Source: Planctomycetota bacterium (GTDB taxonomy: Bacteria > Planctomycetota > UBA1135 > GCA-002686595). From it: a DNA stretch of 64,000 bases. Position numbers and translations under genes: made by a program. Under the pieces are notes generated by a model. It worked only from the letters and a program-made list of their open reading frames with translations, did no database searches and was not told the DNA's origin. Location of the stretch: positions 62,001 through 126,000 of the forward strand of contig JAJDEU010000001.1 in the NCBI GenBank assembly GCA_029259635.1, read 5' to 3'. This document shows, in pieces, positions 56,063 to 63,684 of the stretch (the stretch's first letter is position 1; each line of letters starts with the position of its first letter).

Positions 56063-58057
56063 CTATTCGTTCTCGAACGAAGAGTTGTCCGCAACGACAA
56101 CCGCAGAATCTTCGATCCACTTGCGGATGACTTGGGTCAGGATCGGAAGAGTCACCCCGCCGTTCTCAAGAACTCGGTCGTGAAAAGTTCGAATATCGAA
56201 CTGGGCTCCGAGCGCTTCGCGTGCTTCGTCGCGTAACTGGAGAATGCGCCGTTGACCGAGCTTGTAGGCGAGTGCCTGGCCCGGCCACGCGATATAGCGA
56301 TCGACTTCGTTCGCAATGTTGTTCTCGGCGAGCAGGGTGTTGTCGAGCATGTACTCGATGGCGCGCGCGCGGCTCCATCCAAAGGCGTGCATGCCCGTGT
56401 CGACGACGAGACGCGATGCGCGCCAGGCGTCGTAGGAGAGCATGCCGATGCGATCGAGGTTGCTGCTGTAGAGGCCCATCTCGTCGCACAAGCGTTCCGT
56501 GTAGAGCGCCCAGCCCTCAATGAATGCCGTCGAGCCGGAGTGGCGCCGAATGAGCGGGAGTGATTCGAGCTCCTGTGCAATCGCGATCTGGAGGTGGTGA
56601 CCCGGAACGGCCTCGTGATAGGCGAGCACTTCGGCCTCGTACCTCGTTCGCGTCTCCGGCGCGAAGGTGTTGATGTAGTAGATACCCGAACGACTGCCAT
56701 CGGCGGCGGGCTCTTGGTAGTAGGCGATCGTGCTGTAGGGAGCTTCGTGTTCCGGGACGCGCTCGACGGTGCACTCCGCAACGGGCAGAAGTCCGAACCA
56801 CTGCGGCAGCGTTAAGCGCGCACGTTCCACGGCATTGATCGCCTTGGCTTCGACCTCGTCACTGGTCTCAAAGTGCATCGCGGGATCGTTTCGCAATCGA
56901 TCCTGGATCTCCGCGATATTGCCGGTACCGAACAGCTCTTGGCCGAGGTCCGACATCTCCGCCCGAATGCGCGCAATCTCGTCGAGACCGAACTGGTGAA
57001 TCTCCTCCGGCGAGAGGTCGAGCGACGTGTGCTGCCTGATGCGCGTGTGATAGGCCTCGCGGCCGCCGGGGATGTGGGCGAGTCCGGGCTGATCGTCTCC
57101 ACGGGCGGCGGGCAAGAGCTCGTTGGTGAGTGCGCGGCGCATCTCCGAGAAGGCCGGGTAGATCTGTTCGCGAAGGGCGTTCATGACATCGCTTACGAAA
57201 CGACCGCGTTCGCGCGGACTGAGCGGGTCACCTTCTGCCGGCAGCAACACGCGCGTACCCAGTGCGATGGCGCTGCCTTCCTGTAGGTGCAGGTTGACGA
57301 GGCGCAACTCGTGCTGGCGCGATGCACTCCCCAAGTACTTGTGCGCGACAGCGGAGACCGTCTCGCCGCGCGCGAGCGGAACCCACTCACCGCCGCCGAG
57401 CGCCGACCTCATCAACGGACTGTCCATCGTCGAGGTCGCCAAAATATTGTCGAGCTGCGAAATCGTCGTCTCGATGGCGGACTGCGAGGAGACTTTTCCA
57501 TCGCGCAGCCCGCGCTTTAGATTGGCGGTCTCCTGGCGAATGTAGGGTCCCATGGCTTGCCAGCGCTGAACCAACTGCGCGCGCTCTTCGGGTGTCTCTG
57601 TCGGCTGAAACTCAACCATGGAGAGCAGGCTGCTCTGCGGACCTCGAATCGGATCGACCACCCAGCCGCGAAGTCCGAGGTCATCGACGGCGATCCGGGT
57701 CTCGAGGTTATCGCGCAGCCAGGTGAGCGTAATTCGCTCCGCGTCACTGAGCTGGCTTGTCGGCAGTTCATTCAATCGCTCGATCAGCTTGCGCCGTGCT
57801 TTGGTGCGGCCGCGCACCGCACCCGGCGAGTTGTCCGAGAGCATGCCGTAGTAGCGCTCGTCTTTTTGCATCGATGCGAACTCCGGCATCGACTGAAGTC
57901 GGAGCTCCCAGGCCTCGCGACAGATCGTGGCGAGGCTCTGATTCTCGACACCGCCCGCGGCGTCCGACCATGTGGGACCCGGGCTCGGGATCGAGGTCGC
58001 GCAACCTGAAAGGAGGACGAGGGAGACGAGAATGGCGCGAAATACTGGATGAAACAT
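56063..58057 (-). CDS. DUF885 lipoprotein with LysM-like insertion
   Basis: 664 aa. The lipoprotein signal has a good lipobox LLSGC with C19. The DUF885 core has NSPGAVRGRTKARRKLIERL near 76 and the zinc motif HEAVPGHH near residue 477 with a following FIEGWALYTERLCDEMG, as in this peptidase-like family. Between residues about 224 and 274 lies an insert with LysM pattern (EWVPLARGETVSAVAHKYLG; LVNLHLQEGSAIALGTRVLL), which would tether the enzyme to peptidoglycan. The gene is preceded by a 9-bp inverted repeat. Peptidase activity is not shown for all members, so this is a family-based assignment. Confidence 0.78.
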   Translation of the reverse strand: MFHPVFRAILVSLVLLSGCATSIPSPGPTWSDAAGGVENQSLATICREAWELRLQSMPEFASMQKDERYYGMLSDNSPGAVRGRTKARRKLIERLNELPTSQLSDAERITLTWLRDNLETRIAVDDLGLRGWVVDPIRGPQSSLLSMVEFQPTETPEERAQLVQRWQAMGPYIRQETANLKRGLRDGKVSSQSAIETTISQLDNILATSTMDSPLMRSALGGGEWVPLARGETVSAVAHKYLGSASRQHELRLVNLHLQEGSAIALGTRVLLPAEGDPLSPRERGRFVSDVMNALREQIYPAFSEMRRALTNELLPAARGDDQPGLAHIPGGREAYHTRIRQHTSLDLSPEEIHQFGLDEIARIRAEMSDLGQELFGTGNIAEIQDRLRNDPAMHFETSDEVEAKAINAVERARLTLPQWFGLLPVAECTVERVPEHEAPYSTIAYYQEPAADGSRSGIYYINTFAPETRTRYEAEVLAYHEAVPGHHLQIAIAQELESLPLIRRHSGSTAFIEGWALYTERLCDEMGLYSSNLDRIGMLSYDAWRASRLVVDTGMHAFGWSRARAIEYMLDNTLLAENNIANEVDRYIAWPGQALAYKLGQRRILQLRDEAREALGAQFDIRTFHDRVLENGGVTLPILTQVIRKWIEDSAVVVADNSSFENE

Positions 58058-58159
58058 GGAGCTGTTTTTCGAAAGTGGCGGCAGAGCGGCGACGCCAAAG
58101 TGGTGGAACCACCCGAATCCTAGTTCGGCGGGGACGGAGCACCTAGCGGCCGTGCCGGA

Positions 58160-58190
58160 AAGTGAGGCGCACCTCGGTTAAGCCTCACTT
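58160..58190. terminator. 9-bp inverted repeat downstream of the transporter gene
   Basis: AAGTGAGGC (58160-58168) and GCCTCACTT (58182-58190) are perfect inverted copies with a 13-nt loop. They lie 22 bases past the EamA transporter stop and about 100 bases before the DUF885 start on the minus strand. No T-run follows, so a terminator or an operator for the DUF885 gene are both possible. Confidence 0.45.
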
Positions 58191-58211
58191 ATGTGTGCTC
58201 GACAGGGCGCG

Positions 58212-59213
58212 CTAGCGAGTACTGCCGGGCCCTTCCGTACGGAGCTCGGCGGCGGCGGGGGCGAGTCTCTTCGGGACTTTACGTGAGCGCCTTGAGGAGC
58301 CCGAGAGCGCGACGAGCACGGACCCGGCGATCACCGCAAGAGCGCCGACCCATGCCCAAGGCGCGATCGGATCGGCCGGAAAGAGTTCGGGGGCGAAGCC
58401 GTTGGCGAGGCGTGAGAAGGCGATGGTCGCGAGCGGAGTGAGCGAGAGAATCGCGCTGACTCGGGAAGCCTCGAGGTGCTCGAGCGCTTCCGAAAAAGCT
58501 CCGTAGGCGAGGACGGTATTGAGCGTGGCGAAGGCGAGTAGCGCCCACTCGAGACTTGAGAGCTCGAAGAGGGCGGTCGTGCTGGACAGCGGGACGAAGA
58601 AGAGCGCGCAGACGATGTAGACGCACAGCATGATCGACTGTGAGCTCATCTGCACCAAGAGCTGCTTCTGAGCCATGCCGTAGATCGCCCACAGCAAGGC
58701 GGCGCCAGCTACCCACAGAACGCCGATGTAGTAAGCGCCGAGGTCGTCCGCTCGAATCTCGATTTGCGCATAGAAGAAGAGGCCGAGGCCCGCGAGCAGA
58801 ACCGAGAAGCCGAGCCATTGGAGCGGAGTGAAGTGCTCGCGGAAGTAGAGAAGAGATCCGAAGGTCAGGATCGGGGGCGCGAGCTGAATGATGACTTGTG
58901 CGATGGCCGGGGAGGTCAGATTCAGACCGACCATGTAGGTCATGTAGTTCCCGCCGAGGCCGACGATGGCGATTACGAGCAACCACCAGCCGGATCCGCG
59001 CAGGGCGCCGAGTCGCGGGAGGCGGCTCCGCGAGGCGAGCAACAATCCGACCAGGAGCGCGGAGCACAGAAAGCGAAAGCCCACGATGGTGGTCGAGTCG
59101 AGCTTTTCAAGTAGCGCTTTGAGGGCGAGGGGCAAGAGCCCCCAGAGGGTCATGGTGGTGCCGGCCAGGGCGAGGCCCAAGCCGCGTCGACCGGAGGTGC
59201 TGTGCCGAACCAT
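58212..59213 (-). CDS. EamA/DMT-family transporter
   Basis: 333 aa from the ATG at 59213 (a longer frame to 59396 has no membrane protein character). It has ten predicted membrane segments in two EamA repeats: the first from LGLALAGTTMTLWGLLPLAL (about 12-31), the second from YIGVLWVAGAALLWAIYGMA (about 167-186). Characteristic loops include SPAIAQVIIQLAPPILTFGS. Such carriers export amino acids, nucleobase sugars or other metabolites; the substrate is not predictable. The basic C-terminus (SSRRSRKVPKRL) lies in the cytoplasm. Divergent from the second sulfatase-like gene. Confidence 0.82.
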   Translation of the reverse strand: MVRHSTSGRRGLGLALAGTTMTLWGLLPLALKALLEKLDSTTIVGFRFLCSALLVGLLLASRSRLPRLGALRGSGWWLLVIAIVGLGGNYMTYMVGLNLTSPAIAQVIIQLAPPILTFGSLLYFREHFTPLQWLGFSVLLAGLGLFFYAQIEIRADDLGAYYIGVLWVAGAALLWAIYGMAQKQLLVQMSSQSIMLCVYIVCALFFVPLSSTTALFELSSLEWALLAFATLNTVLAYGAFSEALEHLEASRVSAILSLTPLATIAFSRLANGFAPELFPADPIAPWAWVGALAVIAGSVLVALSGSSRRSRKVPKRLAPAAAELRTEGPGSTR

Positions 59214-59473
59214 CGCTAGCCGTCGGAGGGGAGTGGGTTCGAACTCGCGGGGAGGGCAGTCGCAGCGAGGAACTCGAAAACGAAGCGGCTCGCACAGGTA
59301 ACACGCATCGGTAGGGCTGGCTCTGCGATCGTTCGAACGCGGTAGAGAGGCGATCGATGGCCAACGCGGTGGCGTATCGACAGAGCTTTTTCGCACCTGG
59401 ACATTCCCGTCAGCTTAGCAGGCTAGTCGTGACTGCCGTGCAAAACCGTTGGGCTGTCTTGTACTCTTTCGCC

Positions 59474-60898
59474 ATGAAATTGTCGGGAAAGCGCTTCCTT
59501 CGGAGTTCGGGAACACGATTGGCCGTGCTCGCTCTGCTCAGCTGTGCAAGCTGCGCGCCCGAAGTTCCGCAGCGAATTGTGCTCGTCACGATCGACACTC
59601 TGCGCCTGGACACCTTTGCCGGTCGTCCGCGCGGAGAGCTGATCGACATGCAATTGCCAGAGGACTACGCGGGCTACTTCACGCAGGACGGAGAGCCTCT
59701 CGTCACGGCCATGCCGCTTACGCGTCAATGGGCAGAAGCTGGAGCGCGCTTCGATCGGTGCTACACGGTCTCGCCCGTCACGCAGCCCGCTCATGCTTCG
59801 CTCTTTACGGGACTCTTCCCTTGGCAGCACGGAGTGACTCGCAACGGTCAGGTACTCGGTACAGAGTTTCAGACGGTCGCCGAGATTCTCAACGAGAACG
59901 GTTGGGAGACATCAGCGGTCGTCGCCTCCTATCCCTTGACCAAGGTGATGGGCTTCGCCCAAGGCTTCGACCAATACGAAGAGAAGTTTCGACTGAGTCG
60001 ACCCGCATCGGAGTGGAACGGTGTGGAGATCGATAAGTTTTATTCGCTGGGCAAGTCCGTGACGGACCGCGCGCTGAAGCTCTTGAACGGCTTTCAAGGA
60101 GAGCGCCAGTTTCTTTGGGTTCACTACTTCGATCCGCACGCTCCCTACGGCGACACGGAGTCGGTGGCGAAAGGCATTCCGCTCGCGAAGTTGACGAAGA
60201 CCGTCGCCGCCGCGAAGCGCATCGACGTTGCGAAGGGCGGAATCAAGCGCGCGCAACGTGCTTATGAAGCGGATTGCTTTTCGCTCGATGGCGAGCTCGC
60301 TCGATTGCTCGATCGTCTCCGCGCCGACGAGAAACAATTCGACACCCATGTCATTCTCGTGGCCGACCACGGAGAGAGTTTCGGCGAGGACAACTCGCTC
60401 GGTCACGGACGGCGATTGACCGAACCGCAGTTGCGCATTCCTCTGGTGATTCACTCGCCGCGCGCGACCAAGGGGCTCTACGGCGAGCCGGTGGGCACAG
60501 TGGATGTGGCGAAGACGCTTCTCACATTGGCGGGGCGTAGCTCCGCTCAGTTTCAGGGCCGTGATTTGACCGCTCCGCTGAATGCCAATCAACTCGTGGC
60601 GGGAATGCGCACGAGCTTTAAGGGCTCGGTAAAGGATCGGCGTGTCGAGGGCGAGCCGGTCACGCTCGTCGGGGAGCGCTGGTTCTTGTTCGAAGAAGGA
60701 AGACTCGTCTCCGGCGATCGTGACGCGGTCTATTGGGGAGACAATGAAGCGAATCCTGCTTCCGGCTCGGGAGCCACTCGCGCCACCGCGCTATTCGGAC
60801 TGTTCGCCGACCAAATGACCGGGGCCGTGGAGCTCGACGACGAAGAAGCGCGCGCGACGCTCGAGGCGATGGGGTACGCCGGTAACGACTCCGATTAG
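59474..60898 (+). CDS. Second sulfatase-family lipoprotein lacking the formylglycine Cys
   Basis: 474 aa from the ATG at 59474. The signal (LAVLALLSCASC) has a lipobox-like LLSC. The superfamily core is IVLVTIDTLRLDT (about 33-45). At the activating position the sequence is VSPVTQPAHASLFTGL (about 98-113), with Thr instead of Cys/Ser. WVHYFDPHAPYGD and VILVADHGESFGEDNSLGHG provide the metal and catalytic His set. It is related in design to the sulfatase-like gene at 24.6 kb, though the sequences differ. A role on surface polymers or phospholipids is probable; sulfatase activity is doubtful. Convergent with the response regulator, 9 bases apart. Confidence 0.76.
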   Translation: MKLSGKRFLRSSGTRLAVLALLSCASCAPEVPQRIVLVTIDTLRLDTFAGRPRGELIDMQLPEDYAGYFTQDGEPLVTAMPLTRQWAEAGARFDRCYTVSPVTQPAHASLFTGLFPWQHGVTRNGQVLGTEFQTVAEILNENGWETSAVVASYPLTKVMGFAQGFDQYEEKFRLSRPASEWNGVEIDKFYSLGKSVTDRALKLLNGFQGERQFLWVHYFDPHAPYGDTESVAKGIPLAKLTKTVAAAKRIDVAKGGIKRAQRAYEADCFSLDGELARLLDRLRADEKQFDTHVILVADHGESFGEDNSLGHGRRLTEPQLRIPLVIHSPRATKGLYGEPVGTVDVAKTLLTLAGRSSAQFQGRDLTAPLNANQLVAGMRTSFKGSVKDRRVEGEPVTLVGERWFLFEEGRLVSGDRDAVYWGDNEANPASGSGATRATALFGLFADQMTGAVELDDEEARATLEAMGYAGNDSD

Positions 60899-60907
60899 AG
60901 CTGCCGA

Positions 60908-61381
60908 CTAGTTAGGCGTATCGTCGGGCTTGATGCCGAGGATGTGTTCGATTCGCGCAATCACTTCCGAGTGAGCGATCGGCTTGCTCAGGAACTCCGT
61001 CACGCCGAGCAGGCTGGCTTCTTGCTCGAGCGCAGGGCTGGCGTCGGTCGCCAACAAGATGACGGGGACGCTTTTCATTCGTTCGAGGTCGAGGAATCCG
61101 CCGAGGAATCCAGAGTCCGCGAGGTTGGGTCGCACGAGGTCGATCAGGACCAGGTCGGGGCGGTGGTAGCCGGTTTGTTGCAGGCCGCTGAGGGCGTCGA
61201 ACGAGGACACCACGAAAAAGCCCGCTTGTCGAAGCTGGCAGGAGAGCGCGTAGTTGAGGTCCTCCTCGTCTTCGACAACGAGAATGCTCTTGCGATGCGC
61301 TTGAATCTCTTCATCAGCAGCTTGCTGATCAAAGGTCGGCATCGAATCCTGCAGGCGATAGGTCCGCTTCGGCTCGTTCAT
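60908..61381 (-). CDS. Single-domain response regulator (REC only)
   Basis: 157 aa from the ATG at 61381. A 30-residue N-terminal tail precedes the receiver: acidic pair in ILVVEDEEDLNY (about 33-44), phosphoacceptor Asp in LVLIDLVRPN (about 74-83), Thr in LLATDASP and Lys in FLSKPIAHS (about 131-139). There is no output domain, so it probably works by protein contact, in a phosphorelay or chemotaxis-like circuit. The usual turn after the phosphoacceptor is LVRPN rather than D-x-x-M-P. No kinase adjoins it; the orphan soluble kinase at 36 kb is one possible partner (speculative). Confidence 0.85.
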   Translation of the reverse strand: MNEPKRTYRLQDSMPTFDQQAADEEIQAHRKSILVVEDEEDLNYALSCQLRQAGFFVVSSFDALSGLQQTGYHRPDLVLIDLVRPNLADSGFLGGFLDLERMKSVPVILLATDASPALEQEASLLGVTEFLSKPIAHSEVIARIEHILGIKPDDTPN

Positions 61382-61504
61382 GGGGAGTCTCTTGGTGAGA
61401 ATGGAGCAAGCGTTTGGGATCGCTCCCAAATCATCATCTGGGCGCCCATTCGTCCTGCCGCTCCCTCCTTCTTGAACAACTCCACCATTTATCGAAGCCA
61501 GCGA

Positions 61505-61527
61505 ACCCCGTGCTCTTGCAGCGGGGT
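61505..61527 (-). terminator. Hairpin at the end of the SenB-like gene
   Basis: ACCCCG (61505-61510) pairs with CGGGGT (61522-61527); inside, TGC (61511-61513) pairs with GCA (61518-61520) around a TCTT loop, with one bulged G at 61521. It lies immediately after the SenB stop on the minus strand. No T-run follows. Confidence 0.5.
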
Positions 61528-61528
61528 A

Positions 61529-62488
61529 CTAGAGCGCGAGCTCGTTCAGCAGTGCGCGCCAAGCTTGGCTCTCGCTCTGCGGCGTGAAGGCGACCGCGAT
61601 TCGCTCGCTGCTTGCCAGTAGACGGCCATAGAACTTCGCATCCGACTCCGCCCGCCACAGGAGCTGAGCGAGGGCATCGGTCTTGCCGAACTCGAAATAG
61701 CCCGGGTGGCGCGCTCCCAGCAAGCCCCGATTGCCAGGCACGTCGGTCGCCAGGATTCCGACGCCCGCCGTTGCGGCCTCTCCGATGACATTGGCTCCGC
61801 CCTCGAGCCGCGAGGAGATCACCAGCAGTCGGCTCGCGGAGAGCAGCCGCATCGCGTCTGGGTGAGCGCGCTCTCCGAGCCACTCGTAGCGCGGATTACT
61901 CTTCGACTCTTGAATCGCGCGAGCTTCAAGTCTCGGTTCGAGCGCGCGGCCGAGATGACGAACGAATAGCTTCGATTCCGCGGGCAGTACACGTGCAGCC
62001 AGGGCGGTTCGCAGTGGGTCTTTGACCGCTCGCAGATGACTGAGCACGCAGACGTCAAAACGATTCTTGGCCGGAGTTCGGAGGCGCTTGGGCAAGCGCA
62101 CGGACTGATGGATGATCCGCGTCTTGCGCCGGACTGCTTTGGGTAAATCGAGCTTGGCCTGGGAGTGCAGGACGATCAGGCGATCCGCCAGCTCGAGCGA
62201 GCGCTTTGCCGCTCGGTTCCCCTCGGTTAGGTCTTTGTAGAGATCCGTCCCGGTCAGAGCGACGACCAGTGGACGCTCGGGAAAACGCCGCTTGAACTCC
62301 GCGGCGGCGGCGGCGCTGCGCCTGGCATGAAGAGCGACAAGGACCTCGGGGTTCCCCTTGAGCTCCGGCGCGAGGGTCGCGCGGTATCCCAGCTCGCGTA
62401 GAATGCGAGCCCAGCGCAACGCGGTCACGCGATTGCCCTGCGTCGATCCAGCCGGGGCTGGGCAAGCCAGCTGAATCTTGCGCTGCAT
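61529..62488 (-). CDS. senB: SenB-type selenosugar synthase (TIGR04348 glycosyltransferase)
   Basis: 319 aa from the ATG at 62488, which has GGAAGGA about 7 bases upstream; the frame to 62692 is longer but runs into the selD region. GT4-like fold: N-terminal PAPAGSTQGNRVTALRWARI (about 11-30), LVALHARRSAAA (about 50-61), VVALTGTDLYKDL (about 75-87), and the C-terminal nucleotide-sugar site SRLEGGANVIGEAATAG. These motifs match what I know of SenB of selenoneine biosynthesis, which uses selenophosphate and a UDP-sugar to make a selenosugar. Divergent from selD, 118 bases apart, which would supply selenophosphate. No SenA-like gene is seen. The family is likely but rests on motif recall. Confidence 0.75.
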   Translation of the reverse strand: MQRKIQLACPAPAGSTQGNRVTALRWARILRELGYRATLAPELKGNPEVLVALHARRSAAAAAEFKRRFPERPLVVALTGTDLYKDLTEGNRAAKRSLELADRLIVLHSQAKLDLPKAVRRKTRIIHQSVRLPKRLRTPAKNRFDVCVLSHLRAVKDPLRTALAARVLPAESKLFVRHLGRALEPRLEARAIQESKSNPRYEWLGERAHPDAMRLLSASRLLVISSRLEGGANVIGEAATAGVGILATDVPGNRGLLGARHPGYFEFGKTDALAQLLWRAESDAKFYGRLLASSERIAVAFTPQSESQAWRALLNELAL

Positions 62489-62606
62489 GTCTGTATCCTT
62501 CCGCCTGATCTCTTCCGATCCAAGCATCCCGTTCAAGATGTGTTGCCGGAAGAGCTTGGAAGAACTCACCCACGTTTCGGGCAGAGACCCGACTCCTCGA
62601 TCCATC
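62489..62606. promoter_or_regulatory. Divergent promoter region senB / selD
   Basis: 118 bases between the start codons of the SenB-like gene (minus) and the full-length selD (plus). It must carry both promoters and possibly a common operator. No clear palindrome is seen by eye. Confidence 0.5.
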
Positions 62607-63659
62607 ATGTCCGAAATCAGACTGACGCAGCTCGTTCCAGCCGGCGGCTGAGCACGTAAATTTGGTGCGGAGGACCTCGTGCAGGTTCTCAAGAAAATTT
62701 CGCCCTTCGATCATTCGTGGATTGACCAAAACGTCGGATCCATGGACGACGCAGCGCTTCTGCGTCCCGACGGAATCGACCAAGGCTTCGTCTTCACTGT
62801 CGACTTCATCACGCCGCTGGTGGATGACCCCTATGCCTTTGGTGCGATCGCTGCCGCGAACTCGATCTCTGACGTCTATGCGATGGGTGGGCGCCCGCAG
62901 GTTGCGCTCTCTCTGTGTGGATTTCCCGACGACCTGGTCTCGAAGGAGCGCCTGGGCGAGATCCTGAAGGGCTGCCGTGACAAAGCCGCAGAAGCGGGCG
63001 TCGCCATCGTGGGTGGCCATACCGTCATCGACCCGGAGATGAAGATCGGTCTGTGCGTGCTCGGAACGGTCGATCCCAAGCGAGCGTTTCGTCAGACCGG
63101 CGCGAAGCCCGGCGATGTGCTGGTGCTCTCCAAGCCGATCGGTACCGGCATTGCCGCGCAGGGGATGAAGAAGGACCTCTTGACTCATGAGCAAATCGAG
63201 CGCGCGATTGCCTCGATGTCGATGCTCAATGCGGGCGCTTGCGAAGCCGCTCTAGCGGTGGGAGCGCAGTCGGCGACCGATGTGACGGGCTTCGGATTGC
63301 TGGGGCACCTCCACAACATCGTGATGGCGTCCGGGTGCTCCGCGCGTCTCGATCATAGCGCTGTGCCCGTCTTTGAGTTCTCGCGCGAACTCGCGCACCA
63401 GGGCGTCATTCCCGGAGGCACGAAGCGCAACCTCGAGTTCGTCGGGCCATTCGCGACCTTTGACGATTCGATCGAGCCCGCAGAGCGCTTGATCCTGGCC
63501 GACGCGCAGACTTCGGGCGGCCTCTTAATCGCCTGTCCACCGGACAAGGTCGACGAACTGGTCGCCGGCCTGTCCGCCGAAAACTGCCTCGCGGCAGCCG
63601 TCGTCGGAGAGGTACTCGAAGGCCGCGCCGGCTCGATTCATGTCAGCGCGGCCGACTAG
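62607..63659 (+). CDS. selD: Selenide, water dikinase; selenocysteine-containing, in-frame TGA
   Basis: Makes selenophosphate from selenide and ATP for Sec-tRNA, selenouridine or SenB. True start is the ATG at 62607; the TGA at 62649-62651 is read as selenocysteine. Translation: MSEIRLTQLVPAGG, then U15, then ARKFGAEDLV, running into the open frame from GTG 62679. Total 350 aa, the normal SelD length. U15 and K18 sit with the same spacing as the catalytic Cys17 and Lys20 of E. coli SelD. Further SelD motifs: VGSMDDAALL (about 43-52), ISDVYAMGG, VGGHTVIDPEMKIG, SATDVTGFGLLGH, QTSGGLL. A start at GTG 62679 would lose the catalytic site. A SECIS-like hairpin follows the TGA. Divergent SenB neighbour. 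Confidence 0.92.
62649..62682 (+). promoter_or_regulatory. Candidate bacterial SECIS element with its UGA
   Basis: Begins with the selenocysteine TGA (62649-62651). GCACG (62652-62656) pairs with CGTGC (62678-62682); GGT (62664-62666) pairs with ACC (74-76 of the same block, 62674-62676) and leaves an apical loop GCGGAGG about 16-22 nt past the UGA, the distance expected for a SelB-bound bacterial SECIS. The asymmetric internal loop is unusual and the fold was drawn by eye. Confidence 0.55.
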
Positions 63660-63671
63660 ACCGCGCTGACA
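63641..63671. terminator. 11-bp perfect hairpin across the selD stop
   Basis: TGTCAGCGCGG (63641-63651) and CCGCGCTGACA (63661-63671) are perfect inverted copies with a 9-nt loop that contains the selD TAG. It separates selD from the convergent nhaA-like gene and can serve both strands as a terminator, although no T-run is present. Confidence 0.6.
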
Positions 63672-63684
63672 AGAGTCCGCGGGC

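Noticed and set aside
62679-63659. selD starting at GTG 62679
   Set aside because: It would lack the catalytic N-terminus, and the frame continues upstream through a TGA at the selenocysteine position to a good ATG.
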